From positions 682,001 through 746,000 of the forward strand of contig NZ_CP119766.1 of NCBI RefSeq assembly GCF_030378165.1: a DNA stretch of 64,000 nucleotides. The letters run 5' to 3'. Made by a program: the position numbers and the translations under genes. How positions within the stretch are numbered: the stretch's first letter is position 1; every line of letters begins with the position of its first letter. A model generated the notes under the pieces. It was not told the DNA's origin. It saw nothing but the letters and a program-made list of their open reading frames with translations, and did not search any database. This stretch comes from Flavobacterium panacagri (GTDB lineage: Bacteria > Bacteroidota > Bacteroidia > Flavobacteriales > Flavobacteriaceae). Below, piece by piece: positions 35,587-43,358 of this stretch.

Positions 35587-35779
35587 CAACAAAAAATAAA
35601 TCCTTCTTATGCTGTTCCGTATAATTTTGATTTCCTTTAATTCGGGTGTCTTCGTTGTGCATTCCGTTGGCCATTCCTAACATAAAGGCCGTTATGATAA
35701 TTATAAATTTTCTTTTTATCCAATAAAGAAGCGGTCGCTTAGATTGCTCCAAACGAGTTTGTTTGTTTTGTTTATACAT
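35582..35779 (-). CDS. small membrane protein, function unknown
   Basis: 65 residues starting at an ATG. A basic N-terminus (MYKQNKQTRLEQSKRP) leads into one hydrophobic helix (FIIIITAFMLGMANGMHN) and a polar tail (EDTRIKGNQNYTEQHKKD). The composition looks coded rather than random, and the stop is followed immediately by a palindrome. No known family is recognised; it could still be a chance frame. Confidence 0.5.
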   Translation of the reverse strand: MYKQNKQTRLEQSKRPLLYWIKRKFIIIITAFMLGMANGMHNEDTRIKGNQNYTEQHKKDLFFVV

Positions 35780-35858
35780 TTTGAAAATGATAAATGATTA
35801 GACATTATTATTTCATCTTATGCTTTGAGATAGCATAAAGCCTCAGAAATAAATTTTC

Positions 35859-36194
35859 TTAAGCGTTGTATAAACTTTTACTAAAATGTCTTGAAGTGAT
35901 TATGTCATTTATAAAAACAGATTGATTTATAAATGATATTAGTTCCTGATGAAGCAGATTTAGTAATTTGAGCAGTTTCTTGATTTGAAAAGTAAAGACA
36001 TTTTCAACATTTAGAAAATTTAAAACAATTGAAAATCGTATTTGATTCCAAGAAACAACCTGCCCAAATTTATAGAAACGAGAACTTTTAAGATCCAATT
36101 CCCTTCTTGAAACTACAAATGAAGACTGATAATAATCTGCCGATTTAGATTGAGCATATAAAGCACCATCGCCCACCATCACGACAAAAGTCAT
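35859..36194 (-). CDS. doubtful small protein, function unknown
   Basis: An open frame of 111 residues from ATG 36194 (a TTG at 36206 would add four). The N-terminus MTFVVMVGDGALYAQSK resembles a weak signal peptide. The remainder alternates Leu/Ile/Phe-rich helical runs (IKKLLKLLNLLHQELISFI) with a basic end. No motif is recognised. Codon content is AT-rich like the spacers, so this may be non-coding. If it is not a gene, 35780-36283 is an empty spacer. Confidence 0.35.
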   Translation of the reverse strand: MTFVVMVGDGALYAQSKSADYYQSSFVVSRRELDLKSSRFYKFGQVVSWNQIRFSIVLNFLNVENVFTFQIKKLLKLLNLLHQELISFINQSVFINDIITSRHFSKSLYNA

Positions 36195-36283
36195 TAAAGA
36201 GTGCAATTAGATATTTTATGTGTTTTTTCAATTTACTTTTATCAATTTATAAATTACCAGCCTTACTTCAATAATTAAAAATA

Positions 36284-36781
36284 TTACTGTTTTGCAATAT
36301 CAATTTTTGTTTTTAACAAATCATATAATTTCTTTGTATCATTATTGACCGTTGACCATTCTCCTACTGATTCGTATTCACACATTAAAGTGGTTCGCCT
36401 ATCTCTTATTTTTACCAAAACATATCCTGCATAACAAGTTGCCATTACATCAGTAAAGGCCGGATTAGTTATTATTTGATGTGTATATTTATAAATACTG
36501 TCTCGTTCTGATTCAGTCATTACAAATATTTTCTTTTCAATTGTATCTAATTTATAAGCGGTGGAATAACCATTCCCTCTTATACGTTTTACCTTTTTAT
36601 AAATCGCCTGCTCAAATGTTGCCGTATCGCTTTCTTTAAAAATAACGATTTTTTGAGTTTTAGTCTGAATTTCAATATCGTCCCACCGTAAATCTTTTTT
36701 CTCTTCTTTTTTATTTGAATTACAAGAAAGAGTTATCATTAAAGTCAACGTAAAAAAGATAACAACTGAATATTTAGTCAT
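36284..36781 (-). CDS. lipoprotein, function unknown
   Basis: 165 residues from the ATG at 36781; an in-frame GTG three codons upstream is less likely. Signal peptide MTKYSVVIFFTLTLMITLSCNS has lipobox TLSC. The mature part is small and soluble, with WDDIEIQTKTQKIVIF, a TMTESERDSIYKY-like helix (VMTESERDSIYKYTHQI) and two cysteines (ATCYAGYVL, TLMCEYESVGEW). It is 59 bases downstream of a membrane protein gene. No family is recognised. Confidence 0.7.
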   Translation of the reverse strand: MTKYSVVIFFTLTLMITLSCNSNKKEEKKDLRWDDIEIQTKTQKIVIFKESDTATFEQAIYKKVKRIRGNGYSTAYKLDTIEKKIFVMTESERDSIYKYTHQIITNPAFTDVMATCYAGYVLVKIRDRRTTLMCEYESVGEWSTVNNDTKKLYDLLKTKIDIAKQ

Positions 36782-36840
36782 AATTTTCACTTTTTATAAA
36801 ATTCCAGACAATATACAAATCCTTTGCTTAATTTATCAAA

Positions 36841-37383
36841 TTATTCTTCACGATTATAAAGCAACAATCCCAATCCTAAAACAAAAATCGCACAACTTAA
36901 AACCATCAAAACACCATTTTTCAAAGCAAAAAAAGAAAATCCAACCGCAATTGCACCAACAATTACCATTAAAGATTTTAGAGTTTCTGTTTTTATAAAA
37001 GTAAAGGCATGAAGCGCCAAACCAAGAAAAAGCAAAGAAGGCCCAACAGCTATAAATGGATAAAAAAGCAATGGAGAATTGCTAATATGCCGGCTTAGTT
37101 CCGCTTTTTCTATTTCATTATTTCCGTAACTTGACATGATGAAATCAATTGTACAAAGTCCGATATGAGCAATAACTCCTAAAGCTGTTAAAACAGAAGC
37201 TACTTTATTCATCTTTGTTTTTGGAAATGCATCATTAAAAGACAATAAAAAACAAGCGCCAATCAAATTAAACCAATGCGCAAAATCTATCGATTCGCTT
37301 AAACTTGGCAACAGTTTAGAAAAGAATAAATAACTAATTAGAAAAAATAGCAATCCAATCAAGCAACGATGTTTTGTTTTCAT
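36841..37383 (-). CDS. membrane protein with about six helices, function unknown
   Basis: 180 residues, almost entirely hydrophobic: LIGLLFFLISYLFFSKLLP, WFNLIGACFLLSFN, VASVLTALGVIAHIGL, LLFYPFIAVGPSLLFLGLALHAF, SLMVIVGAIAVGFSFFAL and VLMVLSCAIFVLGLGLLLY. A loop with YGNNEIEKAELSRHISN separates the third and fourth helices. There is no recognisable family motif. The gene precedes the lipoprotein and follows the LytTR gene on the same strand. Confidence 0.72.
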   Translation of the reverse strand: MKTKHRCLIGLLFFLISYLFFSKLLPSLSESIDFAHWFNLIGACFLLSFNDAFPKTKMNKVASVLTALGVIAHIGLCTIDFIMSSYGNNEIEKAELSRHISNSPLLFYPFIAVGPSLLFLGLALHAFTFIKTETLKSLMVIVGAIAVGFSFFALKNGVLMVLSCAIFVLGLGLLLYNREE

Positions 37384-37485
37384 AATTTGTTTTTAAAATT
37401 GATGAAGCAAAACTAAAATGAAAACTTTCTGCAAAGTCTAATTTTACTGACTTTGGTACGAAATACATTGTTTTAGGGATGAAAT

Positions 37486-38226
37486 TTACAATGCCAGTAA
37501 AACTTCTTTATAGTTCTTAGAAACCGGAAGTTCAATTTGAGTCAAAATAATGGTATTTGCATTTCTCCAAGATTTAAAATGCATTGGATTTATTAAATGC
37601 GACCGATGGATTTGAACTAAAAAACCAAAATCATCCTGCACTTTTTTGAGCGAAGACCGAATAAGTTTCGACCGAAGTTTATCATTTTCAAGATAAAAAA
37701 TCTCAACATAATTCTGCGCATTTGAAATGCAGACTAAATCGGCTTTGTTGATTTTTAGAATGTCTAATCTGTTTTCTCCTTTAAATAGTAAAATATCGTC
37801 TTTTATCGGAATTAATTTGATCAAATATCTTCTGGCAAGAACAATTACGGGCGTCAAGATCAAAGCGACTTTTATAAATATTATCGAGAAGAATTGGGAA
37901 AAAGTATAACCGCCATCTAAAATTGGGCTTTTGTAAAAAGCGAAAACACCAATCAAATACATTAAATAAAAGAGAAAAATAACAAAGATTTCTAAGCTAA
38001 TATTCCATTTTTCAATTCTCTTATAAAAGCTTTTTTGAACAATTGCCAAAAGACCATAACATAAAAACGCCACAAAACTAAAACCAAAACTTATAAAAAA
38101 CCAAGCTCTAAAATTTATTGTTCCGTCGTCAAAAGGTTTTATAATGAAAGCGAAAATGAAAAGCCATAACCCAATCAGCAAACCGACTATAAGATTGTGT
38201 TTTATGGATATGTTTAACTGCTTCAT
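37486..38226 (-). CDS. membrane-bound LytTR-family transcriptional regulator
   Basis: 246 residues. Four N-terminal membrane helices (to about residue 138) lead to a LytTR DNA-binding domain: LVCISNAQNYVEIFYLENDK, the RSSLKKVQDDFGFLVQIHRSHLIN region and PVSKNYKEVLLAL at the end. This fusion of a membrane sensor part with LytTR and no receiver domain is common in Bacteroidota. It may control the downstream membrane protein and lipoprotein genes. Confidence 0.9.
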   Translation of the reverse strand: MKQLNISIKHNLIVGLLIGLWLFIFAFIIKPFDDGTINFRAWFFISFGFSFVAFLCYGLLAIVQKSFYKRIEKWNISLEIFVIFLFYLMYLIGVFAFYKSPILDGGYTFSQFFSIIFIKVALILTPVIVLARRYLIKLIPIKDDILLFKGENRLDILKINKADLVCISNAQNYVEIFYLENDKLRSKLIRSSLKKVQDDFGFLVQIHRSHLINPMHFKSWRNANTIILTQIELPVSKNYKEVLLAL

Positions 38227-38256
38227 TTTTACAATACTTTTGTTGCTTCTACTAGG

Positions 38257-38289
38257 AGACCTAACAGGTTTTAGAAACCTGTTAGGTCT
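38257..38289. repeat. perfect 15-bp inverted repeat with 3-nt loop
   Basis: Arms agacctaacaggttt and aaacctgttaggtct are separated by tag. It lies between the GNAT remnant and the LytTR gene. It has no T-run, so it is more likely a dispersed palindromic repeat than a terminator. Confidence 0.85.
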
Positions 38290-38299
38290 AACATATAAT

Positions 38300-38692
38300 T
38301 CATTTTATAAATTTCATCTCCATAATAGGCATGAAACGATTTTTTATGGAAGTTTCAAATTCTCCAATTTTTACAAATCCCATTTTGGCGTAAAATTCCT
38401 CAGCATTTGGTTCTGAATCGAGAATTATTCTTTCTATTTTTTCTTCTTTTATTCGGTTTAAAAAATCGAGAACTAAATATTTTCCAAATCCTTTTCCAAT
38501 ATATTCTGGTAATATAAATAAATTATCGAGTTCGATTACTTTTTCATCTTTGAAAACATAAGAATAATATCCAAGAATTAACTCATTATCAACCAATTTA
38601 AAAACGTTATGATCCTTAATGTAATCTTGAGAAATGGTTAGATTTTTATCCCATTTCTGAATTTGTTCTTCAGAATATCCCCAATAGGCTTT
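38300..38692 (-). pseudogene. GNAT acetyltransferase, 5'-truncated (remnant B)
   Basis: Reading upstream of the nominal TTG start at 38596, the frame continues to 38692 and encodes KAYWGYSEEQIQKW and DYIKDHNVFKLVDNE. Then comes a GNAT core with LDNLFILPEYIGKGFGKYL (acetyl-CoA loop) and the EEFYAKMGFVKIGEFET end. A stop codon lies directly upstream in this frame. GNATs with the KAYWGYS element normally begin about 20-25 residues earlier, so the N-terminus is missing. The 5' end overlaps the 3' end of remnant A in another frame. Confidence 0.8.
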
Positions 38693-39051
38693 TTATTTGT
38701 GGTTACTTCAATGCTTTTTAGATTATTTTGTTCTGCAAAATTTAAAATCTCATTTAGTAACAACCTTCCAACACCTTGGCCACGATACTTTTGATGAATA
38801 AAAAATTCTTGTATTTCGCCAACCAATCCGCAATGATGCAGAAGATTTTGGGTATGAAAGCTAATAAAACCTAAACCTTCTGTTTCGTTTTCTGCAATTA
38901 GATACAGATTTTTTGGGTTTGAAATATTTTCATTGAATATCGTTTCGAAAACTTCGAAATCTAAAATTTCATTTTCTAGCTCACAAATTGCTTTGTATAC
39001 GAAGTCTAGGTCTTTATTTTGGATTTTTCTGATTTTAATATTAAACTTCAT
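38638..39051 (-). pseudogene. GNAT acetyltransferase, 3'-truncated (remnant A)
   Basis: Starts at the ATG at 39051 (MKFNIKIRKIQNKDLDFVYKAI begins a typical GNAT N-terminus). The core includes FFIHQKYRGQGVGRLLLNEIL, the acetyl-CoA binding Q/R-x-x-G-x-G/A loop, and LKSIEVTTNKK. At that point the expected C-terminal helix and strand (x-A-H-x-F-Y-E-K-x-G-F-type) are absent. The frame instead runs out of phase through remnant B sequence to a stop at 38638. Joining of two neighbouring GNAT genes by a deletion explains this best. Confidence 0.8.
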
Positions 39052-39065
39052 AATGTCACAATGTT

Positions 39066-39626
39066 TTAGATTTCTCTGCAAAGTATTGTAATTGCTATAA
39101 AAACAAAACTAAGATATATTGAAATCGGAAATCCAATTCCTAATTCATGTTGCGAAATACCTTTGTAAAAAGGCAGTAATTTCAAAACAATAGCTGTTAA
39201 AATTGGAAGTGAGAATAATACCCAAAAAGCAATAAAATTATCAGGAAAAGAAAACAATCTTCTAAGAATAAAATAAGTCAAAATTGTTATTGAAACTAAT
39301 GGAACTACAAACCATGCCCAACTGGCTTTTATAATAGCCGACATAGCAGATCCAAGTACCAATGTTAATATAAAAACAGTAAATCCGCCAAAAAACAAAT
39401 AAAAGAATGTTGCCAAATATTGTCCTGATTTTTGTTTCGCAAAAAATCCCACTAAAATAAAAGACAGAATAACCATAAAACCAAAACCAGTCGTTAATCC
39501 ACGATTGTTTTCTCTATCATATTTTGCCGCTAAAAACATCCAGACCCAAACTAAGAAAAGCGAAACCAATAAAAAAATGGCACTTTGTTTGACTGTTAAA
39601 TATTTAACATCTGTACTTAATTTCAT
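39066..39626 (-). CDS. membrane protein with about six helices, function unknown
   Basis: 186 residues starting MKLSTDVKYLTVKQ. The hydrophobic segments are SAIFLLVSLFLVWVWMFLA, FGFMVILSFILVGFFA, YLATFFYLFFGGFTVFILTLVLG, WAWFVVPLVSITILTYFIL, FIAFWVLFSLPILTAIVL and ISIYLSFVFIAITILC. No family motif is recognised. It ends 14 bases before the start of GNAT remnant A and is probably in the same transcript. Confidence 0.7.
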   Translation of the reverse strand: MKLSTDVKYLTVKQSAIFLLVSLFLVWVWMFLAAKYDRENNRGLTTGFGFMVILSFILVGFFAKQKSGQYLATFFYLFFGGFTVFILTLVLGSAMSAIIKASWAWFVVPLVSITILTYFILRRLFSFPDNFIAFWVLFSLPILTAIVLKLLPFYKGISQHELGIGFPISIYLSFVFIAITILCREI

Positions 39627-39791
39627 TTCTTATTAAAAAATTTGCTCCCTCAAGATTACACAATTCTAAATTCAAAACCTATTCAACAGTCAGAAAAATT
39701 GTTTTTTTATCCAAGAAAAGATTTACAATTTGTATCGCACAAACTCCGTCTTGTTTTCTACATAAACTAAATAAGATAAAAGAATTTTAAA

Positions 39792-39799
39792 TATCTTTG
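39792..39799 (+). promoter_or_regulatory. -7 box directly abutting the XRE gene
   Basis: TATCTTTG, a full TAnnTTTG match, ends 4 bases before the ATG at 39804. A start site 5-7 bases downstream would coincide with the start codon, implying a leaderless mRNA. Confidence 0.55.
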
Positions 39800-39803
39800 A
39801 ATC

Positions 39804-40208
39804 ATGAGCACAGTAAAACCAAAACATATCGGCAGAAACATTAGCCGAATTAGAGAACTGAGAGATATGAAGCAGGAAGCGCTTGCTATTGCAATTGGTA
39901 CAAACCAGCAATCGATCTCGATTATTGAAGGAAGTGAAAGTGTTGATGAAGAAAAACTAAACAAAATTGCACTTGCTTTAGGAGTTACACCCGAAGCTAT
40001 AAAAAACTTTTCTGAAGATGCTGTTTTTAATATTATTGGAAATACTTATAATGATGATTCCTCATCTATAAAAAACTATAATTGTACTTTTAATCCATTA
40101 GATAAGCTTTTGGAAGCTATAGAAAAGAATGAAAAACTTTATGAAAGATTGATTCAAATAGAAAGAGAGAAAGCTTCTTATTTGGAGAAGTTACTTGATA
40201 AGAAATAA
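39804..40208 (+). CDS. XRE-family helix-turn-helix transcriptional regulator
   Basis: 134 residues. The helix-turn-helix covers about residues 10-65 (GRNISRIRELRDMKQEALAI, IGTNQQSISIIEGSE, KIALALGVTPEAIKNF). The C-terminal region ends in a predicted coiled coil (LLEAIEKNEKLYERLIQIEREKAS in part), probably for dimerisation. The target is unknown. No canonical ribosome-binding site precedes the ATG, in line with a leaderless transcript. A strong terminator follows. Confidence 0.9.
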   Translation: MSTVKPKHIGRNISRIRELRDMKQEALAIAIGTNQQSISIIEGSESVDEEKLNKIALALGVTPEAIKNFSEDAVFNIIGNTYNDDSSSIKNYNCTFNPLDKLLEAIEKNEKLYERLIQIEREKASYLEKLLDKK

Positions 40209-40227
40209 TCAAAAATATATATTAAAG

Positions 40228-40265
40228 AAAAACCGATGCTTAGTTCTTAAGCATCGGTTTTTTTA
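40228..40265 (+). terminator. terminator of the XRE gene
   Basis: Stem aaaaaccgatgctta / taagcatcggttttt with a 5-nt loop and trailing T-run. It may also serve the convergent 211-residue gene. Confidence 0.9.
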
Positions 40266-40328
40266 TGTTTTGTACTGAAATCCTTAATTAAAACTTCACT
40301 ATACCAAAGACAAACTAGATTTTCTAAT

Positions 40329-40964
40329 TTATTCAATAACATAAATTAATTTAGGAGCACCAGTATCATGTTCTGCAACAGCTAAATAAAAAGGCTTTTT
40401 CAAATTTAATCTCTCGAATACATTTTCTTCATTTGCTCTTTTAAACAATTTATTTATTTCTATTAATGCTGTAGCTTCAAATAGTTCATAAATATTATTT
40501 ACATCTAGGAAGTCGTCAAAATTATCTTCTTCACCTTGTATATTTTCCGTTAAATGGTATAAAGTTGGAGAAACAAAAGCTGGAAGACAAGAAATATTAT
40601 CTAGATATTCCATATGATCATCATCGATTTCAAATTCGGATAATTTTCGATCTGAATCATCAAAATCAATGGCAAAAGCCTCTAATTCTCCTCCATACAA
40701 ACCACCATGCTCAAAATAAATCATATTGAAGCTTTTATCAATAGCGCTATTGTATTTCTGTGCTAGCCAATATTTCTCCATATTAATTTTTAACTCCTCA
40801 ATCATTACATTTTCATGTTCTTCTCTATTCTGGTTTTTCCATAAATTATAAAATGAATTATATGCTTCATTTTGTGAATCTTCTAAATCTCTTAGAATAA
40901 TTTCTTTTGCTCGTTTTTCAATTTCCAACAAATTATCTAAAATCAAATTATTAGTTTTTTCCAT
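40329..40964 (-). CDS. acidic cytoplasmic protein, function unknown
   Basis: 211 residues, no signal peptide or membrane segment. It is strongly acidic in the middle (AFAIDFDDSDRKLSEFEIDDDH, split here to about 20 residues, then EEDNFDDFLDVNN). The N-terminal half is helical with many Asn and Glu, and the end reads FYLAVAEHDTGAPKLIYVIE. The style resembles small immunity or DUF4303-like proteins, but I see no diagnostic motif and no toxin gene beside it. The function is unassigned. Confidence 0.7.
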   Translation of the reverse strand: MEKTNNLILDNLLEIEKRAKEIILRDLEDSQNEAYNSFYNLWKNQNREEHENVMIEELKINMEKYWLAQKYNSAIDKSFNMIYFEHGGLYGGELEAFAIDFDDSDRKLSEFEIDDDHMEYLDNISCLPAFVSPTLYHLTENIQGEEDNFDDFLDVNNIYELFEATALIEINKLFKRANEENVFERLNLKKPFYLAVAEHDTGAPKLIYVIE

Positions 40965-41044
40965 ATATCACTTTAATTTTATAGTACGATGCCAATATAC
41001 AAAATACCAGAATCTGTAAAATGTTTTTTCTTTTAACTTTATCA

Positions 41045-41140
41045 TAACCGTTCGCGTGAGGGATAGAGGCGGTATCCTTTTATGTAGCGGAGCGGAATAA
41101 AAGATATAGCCGATAGCCCGACCCGGAGGGGCACGCCATT
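41045..41140 (+). ncRNA. structured intergenic element, possibly a Flavo-1-type RNA motif
   Basis: A GC-rich island in AT-rich spacer. On the plus strand several helices can be drawn: gcgtg with cacgc closing the element, agggata with tagccc-type pairing, ggc with gcc, and a long arm pairing tatccttttat with ataaaagata (one bulge). Sequence of this type is common between flavobacterial genes, and the name Flavo-1 (a conserved structured motif of Flavobacteria) is a guess. Orientation and function are unknown. Confidence 0.45.
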
Positions 41141-41159
41141 ATTTAAGATTCTAAGTTGC

Positions 41160-41412
41160 TGAGATTTTTCAATCTTTGTGGAGTTTCGAGTATGATTGCA
41201 TCGCCAGTTCGCTATCGCTCGAGTTTCCTTCTTCGAAATGACAAGATTGTGGTTAACTGTGATTTTGAAAAGAAAAAATCTGCCAAATCTGCTAAATCTG
41301 TGTGAGACAAAATCGCCAATCTTTGTAGAATTCCGAGTGTGATCTCTCCTTCGTCGAGATGACAATACTATGTAAAAAAACTTTGCGCCTTTGTGCCTTC
41401 GTGGCAAAACCA
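41160..41412. repeat. degraded copies of the 33-kb palindromic repeat family and filler repeats
   Basis: 41170-41250 carries caatctttgtggagtttcga and tcttcgaaatgacaagattg, with a different segment in between. 41308-41367 carries a second copy including tcgccaatctttgtagaatt. Both match parts of the 33032-33129 palindrome and its flank. The tract at 41371-41405 (ctttgcgcctttgtgccttc) is another short repetitive filler. The minus-strand frame across this region is not a gene. Confidence 0.75.
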
Positions 41413-41467
41413 AAACAAATAAGAAAACTTTAATAAATCTATTATACGCCACTTCTTCAAAAATCAT

Positions 41468-41475
41468 TAATTTTG
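41468..41475 (+). promoter_or_regulatory. -7 box of the Xaa-Pro aminopeptidase gene
   Basis: TAATTTTG, a TAnnTTTG match 28 bases before the start codon. Confidence 0.5.
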
Positions 41476-41503
41476 AAATTCGAAGTTCAAAAACGAAATA
41501 ATT

Positions 41504-42796
41504 ATGAAATATCATCAAATAAACAGCGCACTTTTTGTAAAAAACCGCAGAAAGTTCATGGCTGAAATGAAACCTAATTCTGTTGCAGTATTCAACTCAA
41601 ATGACATTTACCCAGTTAGTGCCGACAGTACTTTACCGTTTGCACAACACAGAGATATTTTCTATCTGAGCGGTGTAGATCAGGAAGAAAGTGTTTTACT
41701 TTTGTTTCCGGATGCGCCTTATGAGCACCAGAGAGAAATTCTTTTTTTAAGAGAAACCAACGATCATATTGCAGTTTGGGAAGGCGAAAAACTGACTAAA
41801 GAACGCGCTTTTCAGGTTTCGGGAATTAGAACGGTTTATTGGTTACAAGATTTTCATAAAGTTTTGAACGAAATGATGACGTACGCAGATACGATGTACA
41901 TCAACACCAACGAACATTACCGCGCATCAGTCGAAACTGAAACTCGTGAAGCTCGTTTTGTAAAATGGTGGAAAGAGCGTTATCCAGCGCATAACGTTGC
42001 AAAAAGCAACCCAATTTTACAAAGACTTCGTTCTGTAAAAGAAAGCGAAGAAATCGATTTGATTCAGCATGCTTGTGATATTACAGAGAAAGGTTTCCGT
42101 AGATTATTAGGATTCGTAAAACCAAATGTTACGGAATATGAAATCGAAGCGGAATTGGCTCACGAATTTATCCGTAACCGTTCTAAAGGTTTTGCTTATA
42201 CGCCAATTATTGCTTCTGGAAACAATGCGAATGTTTTACATTATATCGAAAACAATCAGCAATGTAAAGACGGCGATTTAATTTTATTAGATGTTGCTGC
42301 TGAATATGCTAATTATTCAAGCGATATGACGAGAACGATTCCAGTTTCTGGACGTTTTTCTGAGCGTCAAAAAGCTGTTTACAAAGCTGTTTTAAACGTT
42401 AAAAATGAAGCTACAAAAATGCTTACGCCAGGAACACTTTGGAAACAATACCATATCGAAGTGGGTAAAATCATGACTTCTGAATTGCTAGGTTTAGGTT
42501 TATTAGACAAAGCCGATGTTCAGAACGAAAATCCAGAATGGCCTGCTTACAAAAAATATTTCATGCACGGAACTTCACACCACATGGGATTGGATACGCA
42601 CGATTACGGATTGCTTCACGAACCAATGAAAGCGAATATGGTTTTCACGGTTGAGCCGGGAATCTACATTCCAGCAGAAAAATTCGGAATCCGTTTAGAA
42701 GATAACGTTGTGGTTCAGGAAAAAGGAGAACCGTTCAACTTAATGCGAAACATTCCTGTTGAAGCTGACGAGATTGAAACTTTAATGAATGAATAA
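41504..42796 (+). CDS. Xaa-Pro aminopeptidase (M24B, aminopeptidase P)
   Basis: 430 residues. The N-terminal creatinase-like domain (SALFVKNRRKFMAEMKPNSVAVF, IFYLSGVDQEESVLLL in part) precedes the pita-bread catalytic domain. Metal ligands are in LILLDVAAEYANYSSDMTRTI (two Asp), FMHGTSHHMGLDTHD (His), VFTVEPGIYIP (Glu) and FGIRLEDNVVV (Glu). It removes N-terminal residues preceding proline. It is monocistronic with promoter and terminator. Confidence 0.95.
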   Translation: MKYHQINSALFVKNRRKFMAEMKPNSVAVFNSNDIYPVSADSTLPFAQHRDIFYLSGVDQEESVLLLFPDAPYEHQREILFLRETNDHIAVWEGEKLTKERAFQVSGIRTVYWLQDFHKVLNEMMTYADTMYINTNEHYRASVETETREARFVKWWKERYPAHNVAKSNPILQRLRSVKESEEIDLIQHACDITEKGFRRLLGFVKPNVTEYEIEAELAHEFIRNRSKGFAYTPIIASGNNANVLHYIENNQQCKDGDLILLDVAAEYANYSSDMTRTIPVSGRFSERQKAVYKAVLNVKNEATKMLTPGTLWKQYHIEVGKIMTSELLGLGLLDKADVQNENPEWPAYKKYFMHGTSHHMGLDTHDYGLLHEPMKANMVFTVEPGIYIPAEKFGIRLEDNVVVQEKGEPFNLMRNIPVEADEIETLMNE

Positions 42797-42803
42797 ATAA
42801 AAA

Positions 42804-42841
42804 AGAGGCTGTCCAAAAAATTAGTGGACAGCCTTTTTTTT
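42804..42841 (+). terminator. terminator of the Xaa-Pro aminopeptidase gene
   Basis: Stem aggctgtcc / ggacagcct followed by a T-run of eight or more, within 15 bases of the stop. Confidence 0.9.
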
Positions 42842-43272
42842 ATCAGTCCTTTCTTTTAAGCCCCAGCGGGGCAAAATATTTATAGAAATTCAATCATGTC
42901 GATGCAAAAGAGCTCCAGCGGAGCGAAATATAACAGCGTGGTAAAAAAACATATGTCGCTCCTCCGGAGCTTTATCGGTTCTAATAAATAAATTTTCTAT
43001 AAATATCTGGCTTCTCCGAAGCTGATTTTCTAAAATCAAAGAAATTGGAGAATACTTGATGAATAAACCACTTACAACTGAAAGTCAACAAGGTTGGCAA
43101 CCTTAATTATAACCGCAAATTGGGCAAATTTCCGCAAATTAATTTGTGTGAATTTGTGTAATTTGCGGTTTTTAGCTCCGCTGGAGCTTTATCGTTTAAA
43201 ATAAATAGAATTTCTATAAATATCTGGCTTCTCCGAAGCCTAACCTGATTAAAAACTGATGAATGAATAAAC
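42842..43272. repeat. repeat-rich spacer upstream of the IS element
   Basis: No gene. A 28-nt direct repeat (containing ataaatatctggcttctccg) occurs at 42995-43022 and 43212-43239. Palindromic agctccagcggagcg, ctcctccggagc and agctccgctggagct units lie at about 42912, 42959 and 43175. An inverted repeat aaccgcaaat / atttgcggtt spans 43111-43170. These look like several copies of one short flavobacterial interspersed repeat. Confidence 0.8.
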
Positions 43273-43275
43273 ATA

Positions 43276-43311
43276 AAAAAAGCCCTTAATATTTTTATTA
43301 AGGGCTTTTTT
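43276..43311. terminator. bidirectional hairpin, probably the original ferritin terminator
   Basis: Stem aaaaaagcccttaat / attaagggctttttt flanked by A-run and T-run. It lies 7 bases left of the IS left end. In the allele before IS insertion it would have been about 35 bases beyond the ferritin stop. Confidence 0.8.
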
Positions 43312-43358
43312 AATTTTATGTCTCGTCCTAAAAAAAGTTGACTATAATTAAATAAATT

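Noticed and set aside
41042..41518. 158-residue minus-strand open frame
   Set aside because: It lies across the structured element and degraded palindromic repeats. Its translation contains the same NHTRNSTKI-like stretch twice because it reads the repeats, and it overlaps the Xaa-Pro aminopeptidase start.
43276..43311. Hairpin as a terminator of the Xaa-Pro aminopeptidase gene
   Set aside because: That gene already has a strong terminator at 42804-42841 more than 400 bp earlier; the hairpin fits the pre-insertion ferritin 3' end better.
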